Shown here: positions 8,608 through 16,855 of the stretch, one piece after another
How positions within the stretch are numbered: position 1 is the stretch's first letter
How the letters are laid out: every line of letters starts with the position of its first letter
Assembly: GCA_900548975.1 (NCBI GenBank)
Contig: URMS01000008.1
Coordinates: forward strand, 55,623-119,622
Reading direction: 5' to 3'
DNA: 64,000 nucleotides
Source: an uncultured Porphyromonadaceae bacterium
GTDB lineage: Bacteria; Bacteroidota; Bacteroidia; Bacteroidales; Muribaculaceae
The notes under the pieces: generated by a model
What the model saw: only the letters and a program-made list of their open reading frames with translations
Databases searched by the model: none
Told to the model about the DNA's origin: nothing
Made by a program: the position numbers and the translations under genes

Positions 8608-10064
8608 TTCCTGGAGGCGTTGAGTTTCTTGCGTGCCGATACCTCCCAGGTGCGGATGCGGTCCTTGTAGAGGTTGTTTGCGTTTGTCTTGTTGATGTCG
8701 AGGGCGGCATCGGAGTTGTCTTCCCAGCGGCGGCAGAAATAGACAACGTCGTATACGCGGCCTATCTGGTGCTTACGCGAGAACATAAGGCCGAGGGCGT
8801 AGTCCTCGCCGTAGGAGGTGTTGGGCACCATGATGTCGCGCAGCATGGGAGTGTAGAAAGCGCGGGGTGCGCCGAGGCCGTTGATGCGCAGAGCGTTGTT
8901 GCGGCCGTTTTCGGGAGTCCACTCCTTGTGGTCGATCACGCCCGGGGGAATGGGCAGCATGTTGATATCGGTGAGCATGTAGGTGCCTACCACCATGCCG
9001 GCATTGTTGTCGTAGAATGCCTTGACCATTTTTGCGAGTGTGTTTTCGTCGGCATATACGTCGTCGGAGTCGAGCTGCACGCAGAACTTGCCTGCGCGGG
9101 GATCCATGGCGCCCACATTCCAGCAACCGCCGATGCCAAGATCGGCACGCTCAGGAATGATGTGGATCACGCGGGGATCGGATGCGAACTCATCGATGGC
9201 TTCGGACGTGCCGTCGGTGGAGTGGTTGTCGATGATGATGAGGTTGAAGTCGAAGTCGGCTTTCTGGCTGAGTACACTGCGGATAGCGTCGCGGATGGTG
9301 CGCACGCGGTTGCGGACGGGGATGATTACCGATGCCTCGACGGGGAAATCGCCGCGGTTGAACTCGATTGGCTCGAAGACGGGCTCGAGGTATGCGCCAA
9401 TTTCCTTGAGGTGCTCGGTGCAGGCTTTTTCCATTTCGATCTGTACGCCGCGGTTCTTGGGGTCGACGTAGTCGAATATTTTCTTGCCCGAAGCGCGGTT
9501 ATCGACGGTGACGTCGCTGTAGAGGTATTCGTTGATATGCACTATGGGAGCGATGCGGCTCAGATGCAGGCGCAGGTCGTAGAGACCGGCGGCGGTGTAG
9601 TCGGCCTTCATTTCGGAAGCTGCCTTGACGAAGTCGGCGGCGTTGAAGAAGAGCACCGAACCGAAGTCAAAGTCATCGCGGAGCGAGCCTTCCTGATAGT
9701 CGATTACGGGAGCGTTGGCACGTACGCCCTCAACCACCGAATAGTGGTCGGCATAGAGCATGGAAGCGCCGCTGTCCTTGGCAATCTCGACGAAGCGGTG
9801 AAGGGCGTAGTAACCCGGCTCGAGGGTGTTGGTCTTGGTGTAGAAAAGCACGTATTCGGCATTTCCTACATGGGCGGCCATGGCGCGCACGGTGGCGGAG
9901 GAGTTGAGGCTGTCGACATGGAGCATGTCGCAACCCAGACACGGAGTGGCAGCGGCATCGGTAGCCAGCAGAGTGACGTTCGATACCAGCGAACAAGCCT
10001 TCAGATTGGCCACGGTGGGCGCGGCCTGCTCTTCGCTCAGGAAGGGGACAAAACAGTGTATCAT
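8604..10064 (-). CDS. Family 2 glycosyltransferase with an extra N-terminal GT-like domain
   Basis: A 486-residue cytoplasmic protein. Residues about 245-400 form a GT-A fold: EASVIIPVRNRVRTIRDAI, then IIIDNHSTDGTSEAI, LGIGGCWNVGAM and the metal-binding FCVQLDSDDVYADE. The first roughly 200 residues (LSEEQAAPTVANLKACS, LFYTKTNTLEPGYYALHRFV) look like a second, degenerate GT-A domain. Its start is 13 bases after the amidase stop and it overlaps the DUF4922 gene by 4 bases. No membrane anchor is seen. Donor and acceptor are unknown. Its place in this operon is unexplained by simple scavenging, which would not need a glycosyltransferase. Confidence 0.85.
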   Translation of the reverse strand: MIHCFVPFLSEEQAAPTVANLKACSLVSNVTLLATDAAATPCLGCDMLHVDSLNSSATVRAMAAHVGNAEYVLFYTKTNTLEPGYYALHRFVEIAKDSGASMLYADHYSVVEGVRANAPVIDYQEGSLRDDFDFGSVLFFNAADFVKAASEMKADYTAAGLYDLRLHLSRIAPIVHINEYLYSDVTVDNRASGKKIFDYVDPKNRGVQIEMEKACTEHLKEIGAYLEPVFEPIEFNRGDFPVEASVIIPVRNRVRTIRDAIRSVLSQKADFDFNLIIIDNHSTDGTSEAIDEFASDPRVIHIIPERADLGIGGCWNVGAMDPRAGKFCVQLDSDDVYADENTLAKMVKAFYDNNAGMVVGTYMLTDINMLPIPPGVIDHKEWTPENGRNNALRINGLGAPRAFYTPMLRDIMVPNTSYGEDYALGLMFSRKHQIGRVYDVVYFCRRWEDNSDAALDINKTNANNLYKDRIRTWEVSARKKLNASRK

Positions 10065-10077
10065 ATTATGGTGTGTT

Positions 10078-13032
10078 TTATTTATTTTCGAGAAATTTAA
10101 GAATCTGATTCATGAGATTGAGTTTGGCCGAGCCGTCGCCCTTGATGGTCTCGAAGGGGAAGCCTATGACTATAGCCTTGTGAGTGGGGGCGCTGAACAC
10201 GGTACCGGCCACAAGATTGTTCTCGCTGTAGCGCATGAAGGTGGCGCCGGTGGCCTTGTCGGCGGGATAGAACGAGTCGGGCGACTCGATGGCGTAGAAG
10301 TCGGGGTTGTACTCGTTGTAGAAGTCGTAGGTTCCTTTGCCGAATTCCTTGAAGCGGCAGGGCACTTCGTATGCCTGACCGGTGACGGAGGCCTGGCCTA
10401 CGCGCCAGTTGAAGCCCAGCACCTCGCGGGCGAATTTCTTGTCGGCTTCGGCAGTTTCAGCACTGGAGTAGGGGTTGTCCCATATATCGGTGGCGACATA
10501 CGAGCCGCTTACGAAGAAGCCGGTGCCTTTGGCGGCAAGGTCGGCCATGCGGGTCTGCAGGGCTGTGGGGAATGCTTTGTAGCGGGTGCCGTAGGCGCCG
10601 GTGCCGGTTATGGTTTCTTTCTGCTTGCCGAGAATGAGGTCGACGGCCTGAGGTGTGTCGGTCGATTCGCAGAACGCTTCGACAGAGGTCGATACAAACG
10701 ACCATCCGGCTGCCATGGCATAGTAGCCGTGCTCTGCGGTATAGTCGAAGGTATTGCCTGCAATAACCTTGGTCTCATAGTTGGCGCGCGAAGCACCGAA
10801 GCCGGCGGCATCGTCGTCCATCCACGGTATCTGGCGGCGGAATTCGAACTGTTCGCCGATGAAGGATATGTCCTGAACATAGGGTACACCGCCGTCGCGG
10901 GCAGTGTAGAAGCCGGCGATCTCGGTCGAATCCTGACCGGCGTCGAAGCGGTCGGGCGCGCTGATACGAGTGAAGCCGTTGACGACTGTCAGGAGCTTTG
11001 TCGAACCTTCGGCACGTCCGCAGGCAAGTACTTCGGAGGGGAAGGATACGCCGCCGTCGTTGCCTGCTATAATGCGGTACGATGTCACGGCGCCGGGCAC
11101 TACATTGTTGACGGTGTATTCAGGCTTTTCCGTACGTGCGATGGTGCGGAAGGCTCCGTCGTCTTTGCGCTCCTGCACGAGGTAGAAGGTGGGTTGTGCT
11201 GTCTTTTCGGTTTTGTCGACAGTTTCTTTCCATGTCAGTTTCCAGAAGCCGCCGGCATCGGTGATGGCGAAGGCGCGGACAGGCAGAGGCTGAACCACGT
11301 AGGGACGGCCGTCGCGCTGGGCTATGTACTTAAGCATGCCCTTGTAGATGGCGCGGCTGACGGTGAAGCGGAATGTCGGGTCGAGACCGTAGGACATGTC
11401 GGCGAAATTCTGATGGCTGAGGAACTCGAGCAGCATGGCCGGTACCTGGGGCGAACGGGCTTCGTGGTATGAGCGGTCCCACATGCCGCGGCGTGTCCAG
11501 TTGGGCTCGAACTGGCCGCGGACGTCGTCGACGATATTGGTCATAATAATATCGGTGAGGTCGCGCGATGCCAGTCGGGTGCTGCCGTTGCCGAGAGTTT
11601 CGCCCTGGGTGCAGTAGATGCCGAGGGTGCCGATGATGGAGTCGTTGAGGGTTGTGCCGGCATCGGTGTGGAAAGCGAAGCTGAGATCGACGGGGATGTT
11701 GAGACCTTTCTGACCGGGAAGCATGGACGAGCCGCCTGCGAGCCAGTTGACCCACAGACCGCGGCTGCAATAGTCGTCGGTATAGTCGTTGACGTTTTCG
11801 GTCTTGGTATACACACTGTCGGGTGCGCCGGCCCACTGCAGGAAGTAGCGGGCGCCTTCGGTGAAGCGGGGATAGCCCGAAAGCACGTACTCGTAGTCGA
11901 TACTGTCGAGAGGTTCCTTGACGATACGGGCGACATTGCCCATGCCGCCGCCGATTTTGACTGCGTCGGCGCTGACAACGGTACCTTTATCGCCTGTGTT
12001 GGCAAGTTCGACGATAGTTTTGTTGCGACCGGCCTTGAGAGGGAAGTGTCCGAGATATATCCAGGTTCCGCCACCCATGCGCTGGTTAACGGTTACATTG
12101 TGCTCGCCGTCGGCGGCGTGGATTTTGTAGCTTGCGCGGTCGCTGCTGTTGGGACGCGACTGGTAGCTGACATATACGGCATATGAGTTGTCCTGCGGAA
12201 TGTCTGTTTTCCAGGAGAATACCGTAGACGCTTTCTCAGATGCGTCGGCTACGGCAGCCGTGCCTTCTTTGAAGGGATTGTCACCTACATGAAGCTCTTT
12301 TTTAGTATATCCGAAGCCCGGAACTGTAGTATATTTTCCGTTGGCTTCGAACGTTCCTTTGGTGAAGTCGGAAGCGTCGTTGTCGATAATAAGCTCGACG
12401 GTGTTGACGTCGCGTTCGCGGGGGCTCATCACATATGCGCCGGCGTTTTCGAGCATGGGCATGAGGAAGGGCATGACATAAGCCTGAGGATAGAGGTCCT
12501 CGACAGTCTGGAATATGCGTGCGCGCTGCCATTCCCAGCGGTTGAGTTTGGGCTCGAAATACCATCCGTGGCTCTGCCACAGGGCGATGTTGGCGCCGTC
12601 GAGTCCGGCGGGTGCTTTCCACGGCTGGTCGCGGACTACGAAGGGCTTCTTCTCGGTGGGGCCGATGTTCTTTTTCGGAGCGAAAAGCGCGAGTTTGTCG
12701 AGGTCGCTTTTGCCGGACATGAGCCTGACTTTGTACTTGGAGTAGTTCGAGCCGAGAGACTTGCGGATGTCGTTTTTGATGGCTTCGATTTTTGCAGCAT
12801 CGAGGGGAACATAGCAGGCGTTGCCGTTATAGTCGACTACGATGGTTTTTTTAGAAGTGTTGACCGTCACTTTTTTGGCCTCGACCGGGCCGAAGCCGGT
12901 GGTGCCCGGAAGATAGTTGTTGATAGCCGCTGTAGCGGCATCTTCTCTGACTCCGGCATCGGCTGTAACAGGTGCCGATGTGGCCAATAAAGCCATTATG
13001 CCCGGAATGAGAACTTTAATTGTGTTTGTCAT
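10078..13032 (-). CDS. Exported amidase_3-type N-acetylmuramoyl-L-alanine amidase with inserted golvesin-like domain
   Basis: About 984 residues from the ATG at 13032. An upstream in-frame ATG at 13062 would lie only about 9 bases after the predicted transcription start and would spoil the signal peptide MTNTIKVLIPGIMALLATSA. Amidase_3 landmarks are split: IALWQSHGWYF (first zinc His), RWEWQRARIF (zinc Glu) and YVMSPRERD lie before an inserted beta domain (residues about 245-365, with YAVYVSYQSRPNSSDRASY and GGGTWIYLGHFPLKAGRN, a golvesin C-terminal/xanthan-lyase-like domain). DLSFAFHTDAG (zinc His) and PAMLLEFLSHQNFADM (catalytic Glu) follow. Beta-rich accessory domains form the rest. Such proteins are often annotated xanthan lyase, but the zinc-amidase residues argue for peptide-stem removal from peptidoglycan. 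It is the first gene of the operon. Confidence 0.75.
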   Translation of the reverse strand: MTNTIKVLIPGIMALLATSAPVTADAGVREDAATAAINNYLPGTTGFGPVEAKKVTVNTSKKTIVVDYNGNACYVPLDAAKIEAIKNDIRKSLGSNYSKYKVRLMSGKSDLDKLALFAPKKNIGPTEKKPFVVRDQPWKAPAGLDGANIALWQSHGWYFEPKLNRWEWQRARIFQTVEDLYPQAYVMPFLMPMLENAGAYVMSPRERDVNTVELIIDNDASDFTKGTFEANGKYTTVPGFGYTKKELHVGDNPFKEGTAAVADASEKASTVFSWKTDIPQDNSYAVYVSYQSRPNSSDRASYKIHAADGEHNVTVNQRMGGGTWIYLGHFPLKAGRNKTIVELANTGDKGTVVSADAVKIGGGMGNVARIVKEPLDSIDYEYVLSGYPRFTEGARYFLQWAGAPDSVYTKTENVNDYTDDYCSRGLWVNWLAGGSSMLPGQKGLNIPVDLSFAFHTDAGTTLNDSIIGTLGIYCTQGETLGNGSTRLASRDLTDIIMTNIVDDVRGQFEPNWTRRGMWDRSYHEARSPQVPAMLLEFLSHQNFADMSYGLDPTFRFTVSRAIYKGMLKYIAQRDGRPYVVQPLPVRAFAITDAGGFWKLTWKETVDKTEKTAQPTFYLVQERKDDGAFRTIARTEKPEYTVNNVVPGAVTSYRIIAGNDGGVSFPSEVLACGRAEGSTKLLTVVNGFTRISAPDRFDAGQDSTEIAGFYTARDGGVPYVQDISFIGEQFEFRRQIPWMDDDAAGFGASRANYETKVIAGNTFDYTAEHGYYAMAAGWSFVSTSVEAFCESTDTPQAVDLILGKQKETITGTGAYGTRYKAFPTALQTRMADLAAKGTGFFVSGSYVATDIWDNPYSSAETAEADKKFAREVLGFNWRVGQASVTGQAYEVPCRFKEFGKGTYDFYNEYNPDFYAIESPDSFYPADKATGATFMRYSENNLVAGTVFSAPTHKAIVIGFPFETIKGDGSAKLNLMNQILKFLENK

Positions 13033-13077
13033 GTGGTTTGTAATCGGTTTTAGGGCAAGCATTATTCACCCGATAGG

Positions 13078-13109
13078 CAAAAGTAAGAAAAAAGAAAAAG
13101 CGACACAAA
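13078..13109 (-). promoter_or_regulatory. Promoter of the eight-gene muropeptide operon
   Basis: On the minus strand TTTG (13109-13106) is followed after exactly 20 bases by TACTTTTG (13085-13078), a full match to the Bacteroidetes TTTG-N20-TAnnTTTG promoter. Transcription should begin near 13071, about 39 bases before the ATG at 13032. Confidence 0.75.
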
Positions 13110-13174
13110 CCGGAGGTCTTATAAATTTAGTATTTAAACACTATTTAATAATCGACAATATATTTTTAGAAATA

Positions 13175-13208
13175 GCGCGCTTATCCTGTGTTGCCAGGAC
13201 GAGCGCGC
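13175..13208 (-). terminator. Hairpin downstream of the XRE regulator
   Basis: GCGCGC (13175-13180) and TCCTG (13184-13188) pair with CAGGA (13195-13199) and GCGCGC (13203-13208), with a 3x3 internal mismatch and a 6-base loop. It lies 12 bases past the stop of the minus-strand XRE gene. No good T-run follows, so it is a likely but imperfect terminator. Confidence 0.45.
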
Positions 13209-13220
13209 CGGGGAAGAGAA

Positions 13221-13421
13221 TCAATCGTTATCTTCAAGAATGAAGAGCTGTTCTACCTGTTTTCCGAAATAGCGGGCTATTTTTAGAGCGAGAGGGGTGG
13301 AGGGCATGAATCGTCCGTTTTCGATGGCCACTATTGTCTGTCGGCTGACACCGACGGCCTCGGCGAGTTCCTGCTGGGTGATGTCTTTTTCGGCCCGTTC
13401 TACTTTTATTCTATTTTTCAT
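13221..13421 (-). CDS. Small XRE-family (Cro/CI-type) transcriptional regulator
   Basis: A 66-residue protein that is almost entirely one helix-turn-helix domain: RAEKDITQQELAEAVGVSRQ for the first helices with the recognition helix in VSRQTIVAIENGRF, then LALKIARYFGKQVEQLF. This matches the short YozG-like XRE regulators that are usually encoded next to a small membrane protein. It overlaps the membrane protein gene by 11 bases, so the two are co-translated. A large dyad at 13853-13892 upstream of the pair is its probable operator, giving autoregulation; this is inferred from position. Confidence 0.9.
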   Translation of the reverse strand: MKNRIKVERAEKDITQQELAEAVGVSRQTIVAIENGRFMPSTPLALKIARYFGKQVEQLFILEDND

Positions 13422-13815
13422 CGCTGACAGAGTAGTATTTATGCATTTCGTAGCGGAAGCGGAGAGTGAATATTATGGGAAAAGCCACGAGGTTTGCCAC
13501 CATAACGTAGAAATATGCCATGCCGTTGATGGCCAGTGTTTCTATCACCAGAAATACCACATAGGCATAGAGCGCACTGAGGAGCGAACGGAGGCGGATG
13601 GCGCCGGTCATTTCGTCTTCGATGCGTTCGCGCGAGCAGGTGATGAAAAGCGCCCCCACAGCGATGCCAATGATGGTTACGTCGTGGACAATGATTTCTG
13701 TAATTCCGCGCATGTCGCAGAGTCCGGAAAACTCGGCTATGCCAAGGATGATTGCCGGCAGGAACATGACCCAGCCGATGATGCGGAAAATCCGCGGGAA
13801 GAGGAAAATTTTCAT
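13411..13815 (-). CDS. Small four-helix membrane protein paired with XRE regulator
   Basis: A 134-residue protein with about four membrane helices: IIGWVMFLPAIILGIAEFSG, a helix at about 48-60 (TIIGIAVGALFITC), one at about 82-98 (YAYVVFLVIETLAING), and one at about 100-118 (YVMVANLVAFPIIFTLRF). No catalytic motif is seen. Small multi-helix proteins beside YozG-like XRE regulators are common in Firmicutes and Bacteroidetes and their role is unknown. It is the first gene of a two-gene operon with the regulator. The function is not recognised. Confidence 0.8.
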   Translation of the reverse strand: MKIFLFPRIFRIIGWVMFLPAIILGIAEFSGLCDMRGITEIIVHDVTIIGIAVGALFITCSRERIEDEMTGAIRLRSLLSALYAYVVFLVIETLAINGMAYFYVMVANLVAFPIIFTLRFRYEMHKYYSVSDEK

Positions 13816-13840
13816 AGTCAGTATTATTTAAGTGACGCTG

Positions 13841-13892
13841 CAAAGGTAAATGATTCTTTGCAAAAAGTAAATAATACTTTACATTAAAGAAT
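13841..13892 (-). promoter_or_regulatory. -7 box and concentric dyad operator of the XRE/membrane-protein operon
   Basis: TACCTTTG on the minus strand (13848-13841) matches the Bacteroidetes -7 box. Just upstream lie two concentric perfect dyads: AAAGTA (13864-13869) with TACTTT (13875-13880), and ATTCTTT (13853-13859) with AAAGAAT (13886-13892), both centred near 13872. The symmetry over the -33 region fits binding of a dimeric regulator such as the neighbouring XRE protein. Confidence 0.6.
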
Positions 13893-13931
13893 GTTAAATT
13901 ATTATCCTCTCCAGTACCCACTCTCTAAAGC

Positions 13932-14726
13932 TTATTCGAGCAGGGCCTTGCGGACGGCCGGATAGAGCAGCGGGTTGGAGGCGAGGAGAGAGAAGTTGCG
14001 GTCGGTGCGGATGGATTCGATAACGGCGCCGGCTTCGGAGGCTATGAGACGTCCGGCGGCTATGTCCCAGCGGTTGAGATTGAGTTCCCAGTAGGCGTCG
14101 AAGAATCCGGCGGCTGTATAGCAGAGGTCTATTGCAGCGGAACCCATGCGGCGTATTCCGCGTACGAGCATGGCCATGCGGCATATTTCGGCGAGATTGT
14201 TGTCGGGGTTGTCGTTGCGGTCGTAGGGCATTCCGGTGGCGAGCACGGCTTTCGACATCTCGGCTTTGTCGGAGCAGCGGATGGCTTTGCCGTTTAGCCA
14301 TGCGCCATGACCCTTAACACCATAGAAGCATTCGCCGAGGTAGGGTGCGAAGACCACGCCGAGCACTGCGTCGCCATTGTGTTCCAGCGCTATCGACACG
14401 CTGAATACCGGCAGGCCCATGGCATAGTTGGTGGTGCCGTCGAGCGGGTCGATAACCCAGCGCCATTCTCTGTCGTCGTTCTCGCTGCCGGATTCCTCGG
14501 AGATAATGCCGTGAAGAGGGTAGTGGGTGCGGATATAAGAAAGGATCGAGGCTTCGGCTTCCTTGTCGGCGATTGTCACAACGTCGCTGTCGTTGAGTTT
14601 GGTCGACTGTTCGAGGCCGGCCTTGCGGAAATACTTCATGTGTATTTCGCCGGCATTTTCGGCCATGGTGAGGGCTGCATGCAGCAAGGTGCTGTATTCC
14701 CAGGGGAGTTCGGGCAGATTATTCAT
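13932..14726 (-). CDS. Inositol monophosphatase-family phosphatase (SuhB/CysQ type)
   Basis: 264 residues from the ATG at 14726. An in-frame ATG at 14756 is rejected because it falls inside the -7 box at 14754-14761. The family signatures are clear: DVVTIADKEAEASI, IISEESGSE, the metal site WRWVIDPLDGTTNYAMG, and the C-terminal NRWDIAAGRLIASEAGA. These proteins are Mg-dependent, Li-sensitive phosphatases acting on inositol phosphate, PAP or related molecules; the exact substrate cannot be told from the motif. The gene is monocistronic and divergent from ung. Confidence 0.9.
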   Translation of the reverse strand: MNNLPELPWEYSTLLHAALTMAENAGEIHMKYFRKAGLEQSTKLNDSDVVTIADKEAEASILSYIRTHYPLHGIISEESGSENDDREWRWVIDPLDGTTNYAMGLPVFSVSIALEHNGDAVLGVVFAPYLGECFYGVKGHGAWLNGKAIRCSDKAEMSKAVLATGMPYDRNDNPDNNLAEICRMAMLVRGIRRMGSAAIDLCYTAAGFFDAYWELNLNRWDIAAGRLIASEAGAVIESIRTDRNFSLLASNPLLYPAVRKALLE

Positions 14727-14753
14727 ATTCTTCCAACGGTGATTTTTGAGGCT

Positions 14754-14761
14754 CAAAGGTA
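14754..14761 (-). promoter_or_regulatory. -7 box for the inositol-phosphatase gene
   Basis: TACCTTTG on the minus strand fits TAnnTTTG and lies about 28 bases before the chosen ATG. No clear TTTG is found at the expected -33 distance. Confidence 0.5.
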
Positions 14762-14777
14762 GTGATTCTGCACGGTT

Positions 14778-14809
14778 TTTGCTACTTTGTCGACTTATTC
14801 GTATTTTTG
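14778..14809 (+). promoter_or_regulatory. Promoter of ung
   Basis: TTTG (14778-14781), then 20 bases, then TATTTTTG (14802-14809): a complete Bacteroidetes promoter. The predicted transcription start falls within a few bases of the ung ATG at 14815, so the message may be leaderless or nearly so. Confidence 0.7.
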
Positions 14810-14814
14810 CATTT

Positions 14815-15489
14815 ATGAATGTGAGAATTGAACAAACATGGAAGGATACTCTCGCCGCCGAGTGGGAGAAACCCTATTTTGCCGATTTAGTGGCCTTCGT
14901 GCGAGGCAAGTATGCAAGCACTACCGTATATCCGCCGGCCGGACGTATCTTCGCGGCTTTCGATGCATGCCCCTTCGACAAGGTCAAGGTGGTGATTATC
15001 GGTCAGGACCCCTATCACGGTCCGGGGCAGGCGAACGGATTCTGTTTTTCGGTTAATCCGGGTGTGCCTTTCCCGCCGTCGCTGCTCAATATATTCAAGG
15101 AAATGCTGAGCGATGTCGGCGCTCCGGGGCAGCAGATGCCCGCGTCGGGCGACCTGTCGTATCTCGCCGGGCAGGGCGTACTTCTGCTCAACGCCACTCT
15201 CACCGTCGACGCCCACAATGCGGCTTCGCATCAGGGACACGGATGGGAGACATTTACCGATGCGGTGATCGAGCGCATAAACCGCGAACGCGAGAATGTG
15301 GTGTTCCTGCTGTGGGGATCGTATGCCATCCGCAAGGGTGCTCTCATCGACCGCTCGAAGCATCTGGTGCTTACCTCGCCGCATCCGTCGCCTCTGTCGG
15401 CGCATCGCGGATTTTTCGGCAATCATCATTTCAGTCAGGCCAACGCCTATCTGGCCGCTCATGGCATAGAACCGGTGAAATGGCTCTGA
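14815..15489 (+). CDS. ung: Uracil-DNA glycosylase, family 1
   Basis: 224 residues from the ATG at 14815, chosen because the family N-terminus starts near VRIEQTWKDTLAAEW and because the upstream frame overlaps the promoter. Family 1 motifs are intact: the catalytic water-activating IIGQDPYHGPGQANGFCFS, the uracil-pocket LLNATLTVDAH, and the leucine-loop region SPHPSPLSAHRGFFG with its conserved His. It removes uracil from DNA in base excision repair. The gene's last 10 bases overlap the start of the T9SS plug gene, suggesting translational coupling of two unrelated functions. Confidence 0.97.
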   Translation: MNVRIEQTWKDTLAAEWEKPYFADLVAFVRGKYASTTVYPPAGRIFAAFDACPFDKVKVVIIGQDPYHGPGQANGFCFSVNPGVPFPPSLLNIFKEMLSDVGAPGQQMPASGDLSYLAGQGVLLLNATLTVDAHNAASHQGHGWETFTDAVIERINRERENVVFLLWGSYAIRKGALIDRSKHLVLTSPHPSPLSAHRGFFGNHHFSQANAYLAAHGIEPVKWL

Positions 15490-16736
15490 GGTATATTTAT
15501 GCATTTGTGCTGTTGCTGACGGCGCAGCTATGCCCGGCAGCCACCGACACCATGACCGGTGTTTTCGACGAGCACATCAAGTCGCTGCAGGTGCGCCTCG
15601 ACGGCAACGACTTCGCCGCGCCGATAGTGGTGATGGGCACGCCCGACAGGATACGGATAGACTTCGACCATCTTGCCGAGGATCGCGAATATTTCCGCTA
15701 CAGCCTGCAGCACTGCGACTCGCGCTGGCAGCCGTCGGGACTGGTGGACAGCGAGTTTCTCGACGGATTCAATGAGGGTGTAATCGAGAATTTCGATTAT
15801 TCGCGCGCCACAGCCGTGCACTATGTGCACTATTCGCTCACCATACCCAACGAGGAGGTGGCGCCGACGATTTCGGGCAACTATCTGCTGACTGTCTATC
15901 GCGAGAGCGATCCGTCGGAGCCGGTGCTTCAGTGCCGGTTCATGGTAAGCGAACAGACCGCGCCGGTAACGGCATTTGCAACCACCCGCACCGATGTGGA
16001 CTACAACAAGGCGCACCAGCAGCTCGAGATATGCGTAGACGCCGAGCGGGCGGAAGTGGAGGATATATATAACGATATGCGCGTGGTGGTGCAGCAGAAC
16101 GGTCGCCTCGACAATGAGCGCGCCCTGAGTCGCCCTCTGCGTACGTCGGGCCGCAAGGCATACTTCGAGCACTCGCCCGAACTTATTTTCGAGGGCGGCA
16201 ACGAATACCGCCGTTTCGAGACAGTATCGGAGTTCTATCCGGGCATGAATGTGGAATCGATCGATTTCTTGCATCCCTACCGGCATTTTTATCTCTATGT
16301 CGACGAGCCGCGTGCCGACCAGACATATCTCTACGACCAGACACAGCACGGACGCTTTTTCGTAAGGCGCCAGGGCGTATCGGACCACGATACCGAGGCC
16401 GACTACGGAGTGGTGCATTTCGAACTCGACATGCCTCAGCTTACCGACGGCTCCATGATATTTCTCGACGGCGATTTTGTAAACCGTCGCTTCGACCCGG
16501 AGTCGGCCATGCGCTTCAATCCTGTGACCGGACGCTACGAGCGAGCCATGCTGCTCAAGCAGGGCGCATACAACTATCAGTATCTCCTGGTGCCTCCGGG
16601 CGCCATGCGCGGCTATACCGCCGGCATAGAAGGCGATTCCTACCAGACGGGCAACGAGTATCTGGTGAAGGTCTACCACCGTCGGCGAGGCGAGCGCTAC
16701 GACCGCCTGATCGGCGTATGCCAGATTAATCAATAA
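15480..16736 (+). CDS. Type IX secretion plug protein-like (DUF5103), exported
   Basis: 418 residues from the ATG at 15480 (MALRYIYAFVLLLTAQLCPA, a signal peptide). The frame stays open further upstream, but only this start gives an export signal. The body matches the DUF5103 pattern: an N-terminal beta domain with YSLQHCDSRWQPSGLVDSEF, DGFNEGVIENFDYSRAT, YVHYSLTIPNEE, GNYLLTVY, and a middle part ending in DGDFVNRRFDPES and LLKQGAYNYQYLLVP. Proteins of this family close the periplasmic side of the SprA translocon in type IX secretion. Two proteins in this window end in T9SS-like sorting tails, which agrees. Orthologues also occur in strains without obvious T9SS cargo, so an active system is not proven. 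Confidence 0.85.
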   Translation: MALRYIYAFVLLLTAQLCPAATDTMTGVFDEHIKSLQVRLDGNDFAAPIVVMGTPDRIRIDFDHLAEDREYFRYSLQHCDSRWQPSGLVDSEFLDGFNEGVIENFDYSRATAVHYVHYSLTIPNEEVAPTISGNYLLTVYRESDPSEPVLQCRFMVSEQTAPVTAFATTRTDVDYNKAHQQLEICVDAERAEVEDIYNDMRVVVQQNGRLDNERALSRPLRTSGRKAYFEHSPELIFEGGNEYRRFETVSEFYPGMNVESIDFLHPYRHFYLYVDEPRADQTYLYDQTQHGRFFVRRQGVSDHDTEADYGVVHFELDMPQLTDGSMIFLDGDFVNRRFDPESAMRFNPVTGRYERAMLLKQGAYNYQYLLVPPGAMRGYTAGIEGDSYQTGNEYLVKVYHRRRGERYDRLIGVCQINQ

Positions 16737-16737
16737 T

Positions 16738-16850
16738 TCAACTTTCGTAAGTTTAAGTTTATAAAGTTAAGAAAGTTAAAAGAGTTAAGAGAATGGTGTC
16801 TGTAGCTATTATCTTAACTTTTTAAACCTTTTACTTTTTCAACTATATTA
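16738..16850. repeat. AT-rich intergenic repeat with hairpin after the plug gene
   Basis: The stretch starts right after the stop codon with TCAACTTTCGTAAGTTTAAG, a near copy of the sequence after the stop at 25610. It continues with reiterated AAGTTAA units. AAGAGTTAAGA near 16780-16790 can pair with TCTTAACTTTT near 16812-16822. It may act as a terminator or a dispersed repeat. Confidence 0.5.
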
Positions 16851-16855
16851 TAACA

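Noticed and set aside
7753..11472. Three long plus-strand frames (7753-8670, 8769-10100, 9880-11472)
   Set aside because: All lie opposite the DUF4922, glycosyltransferase and amidase genes and show no domain.
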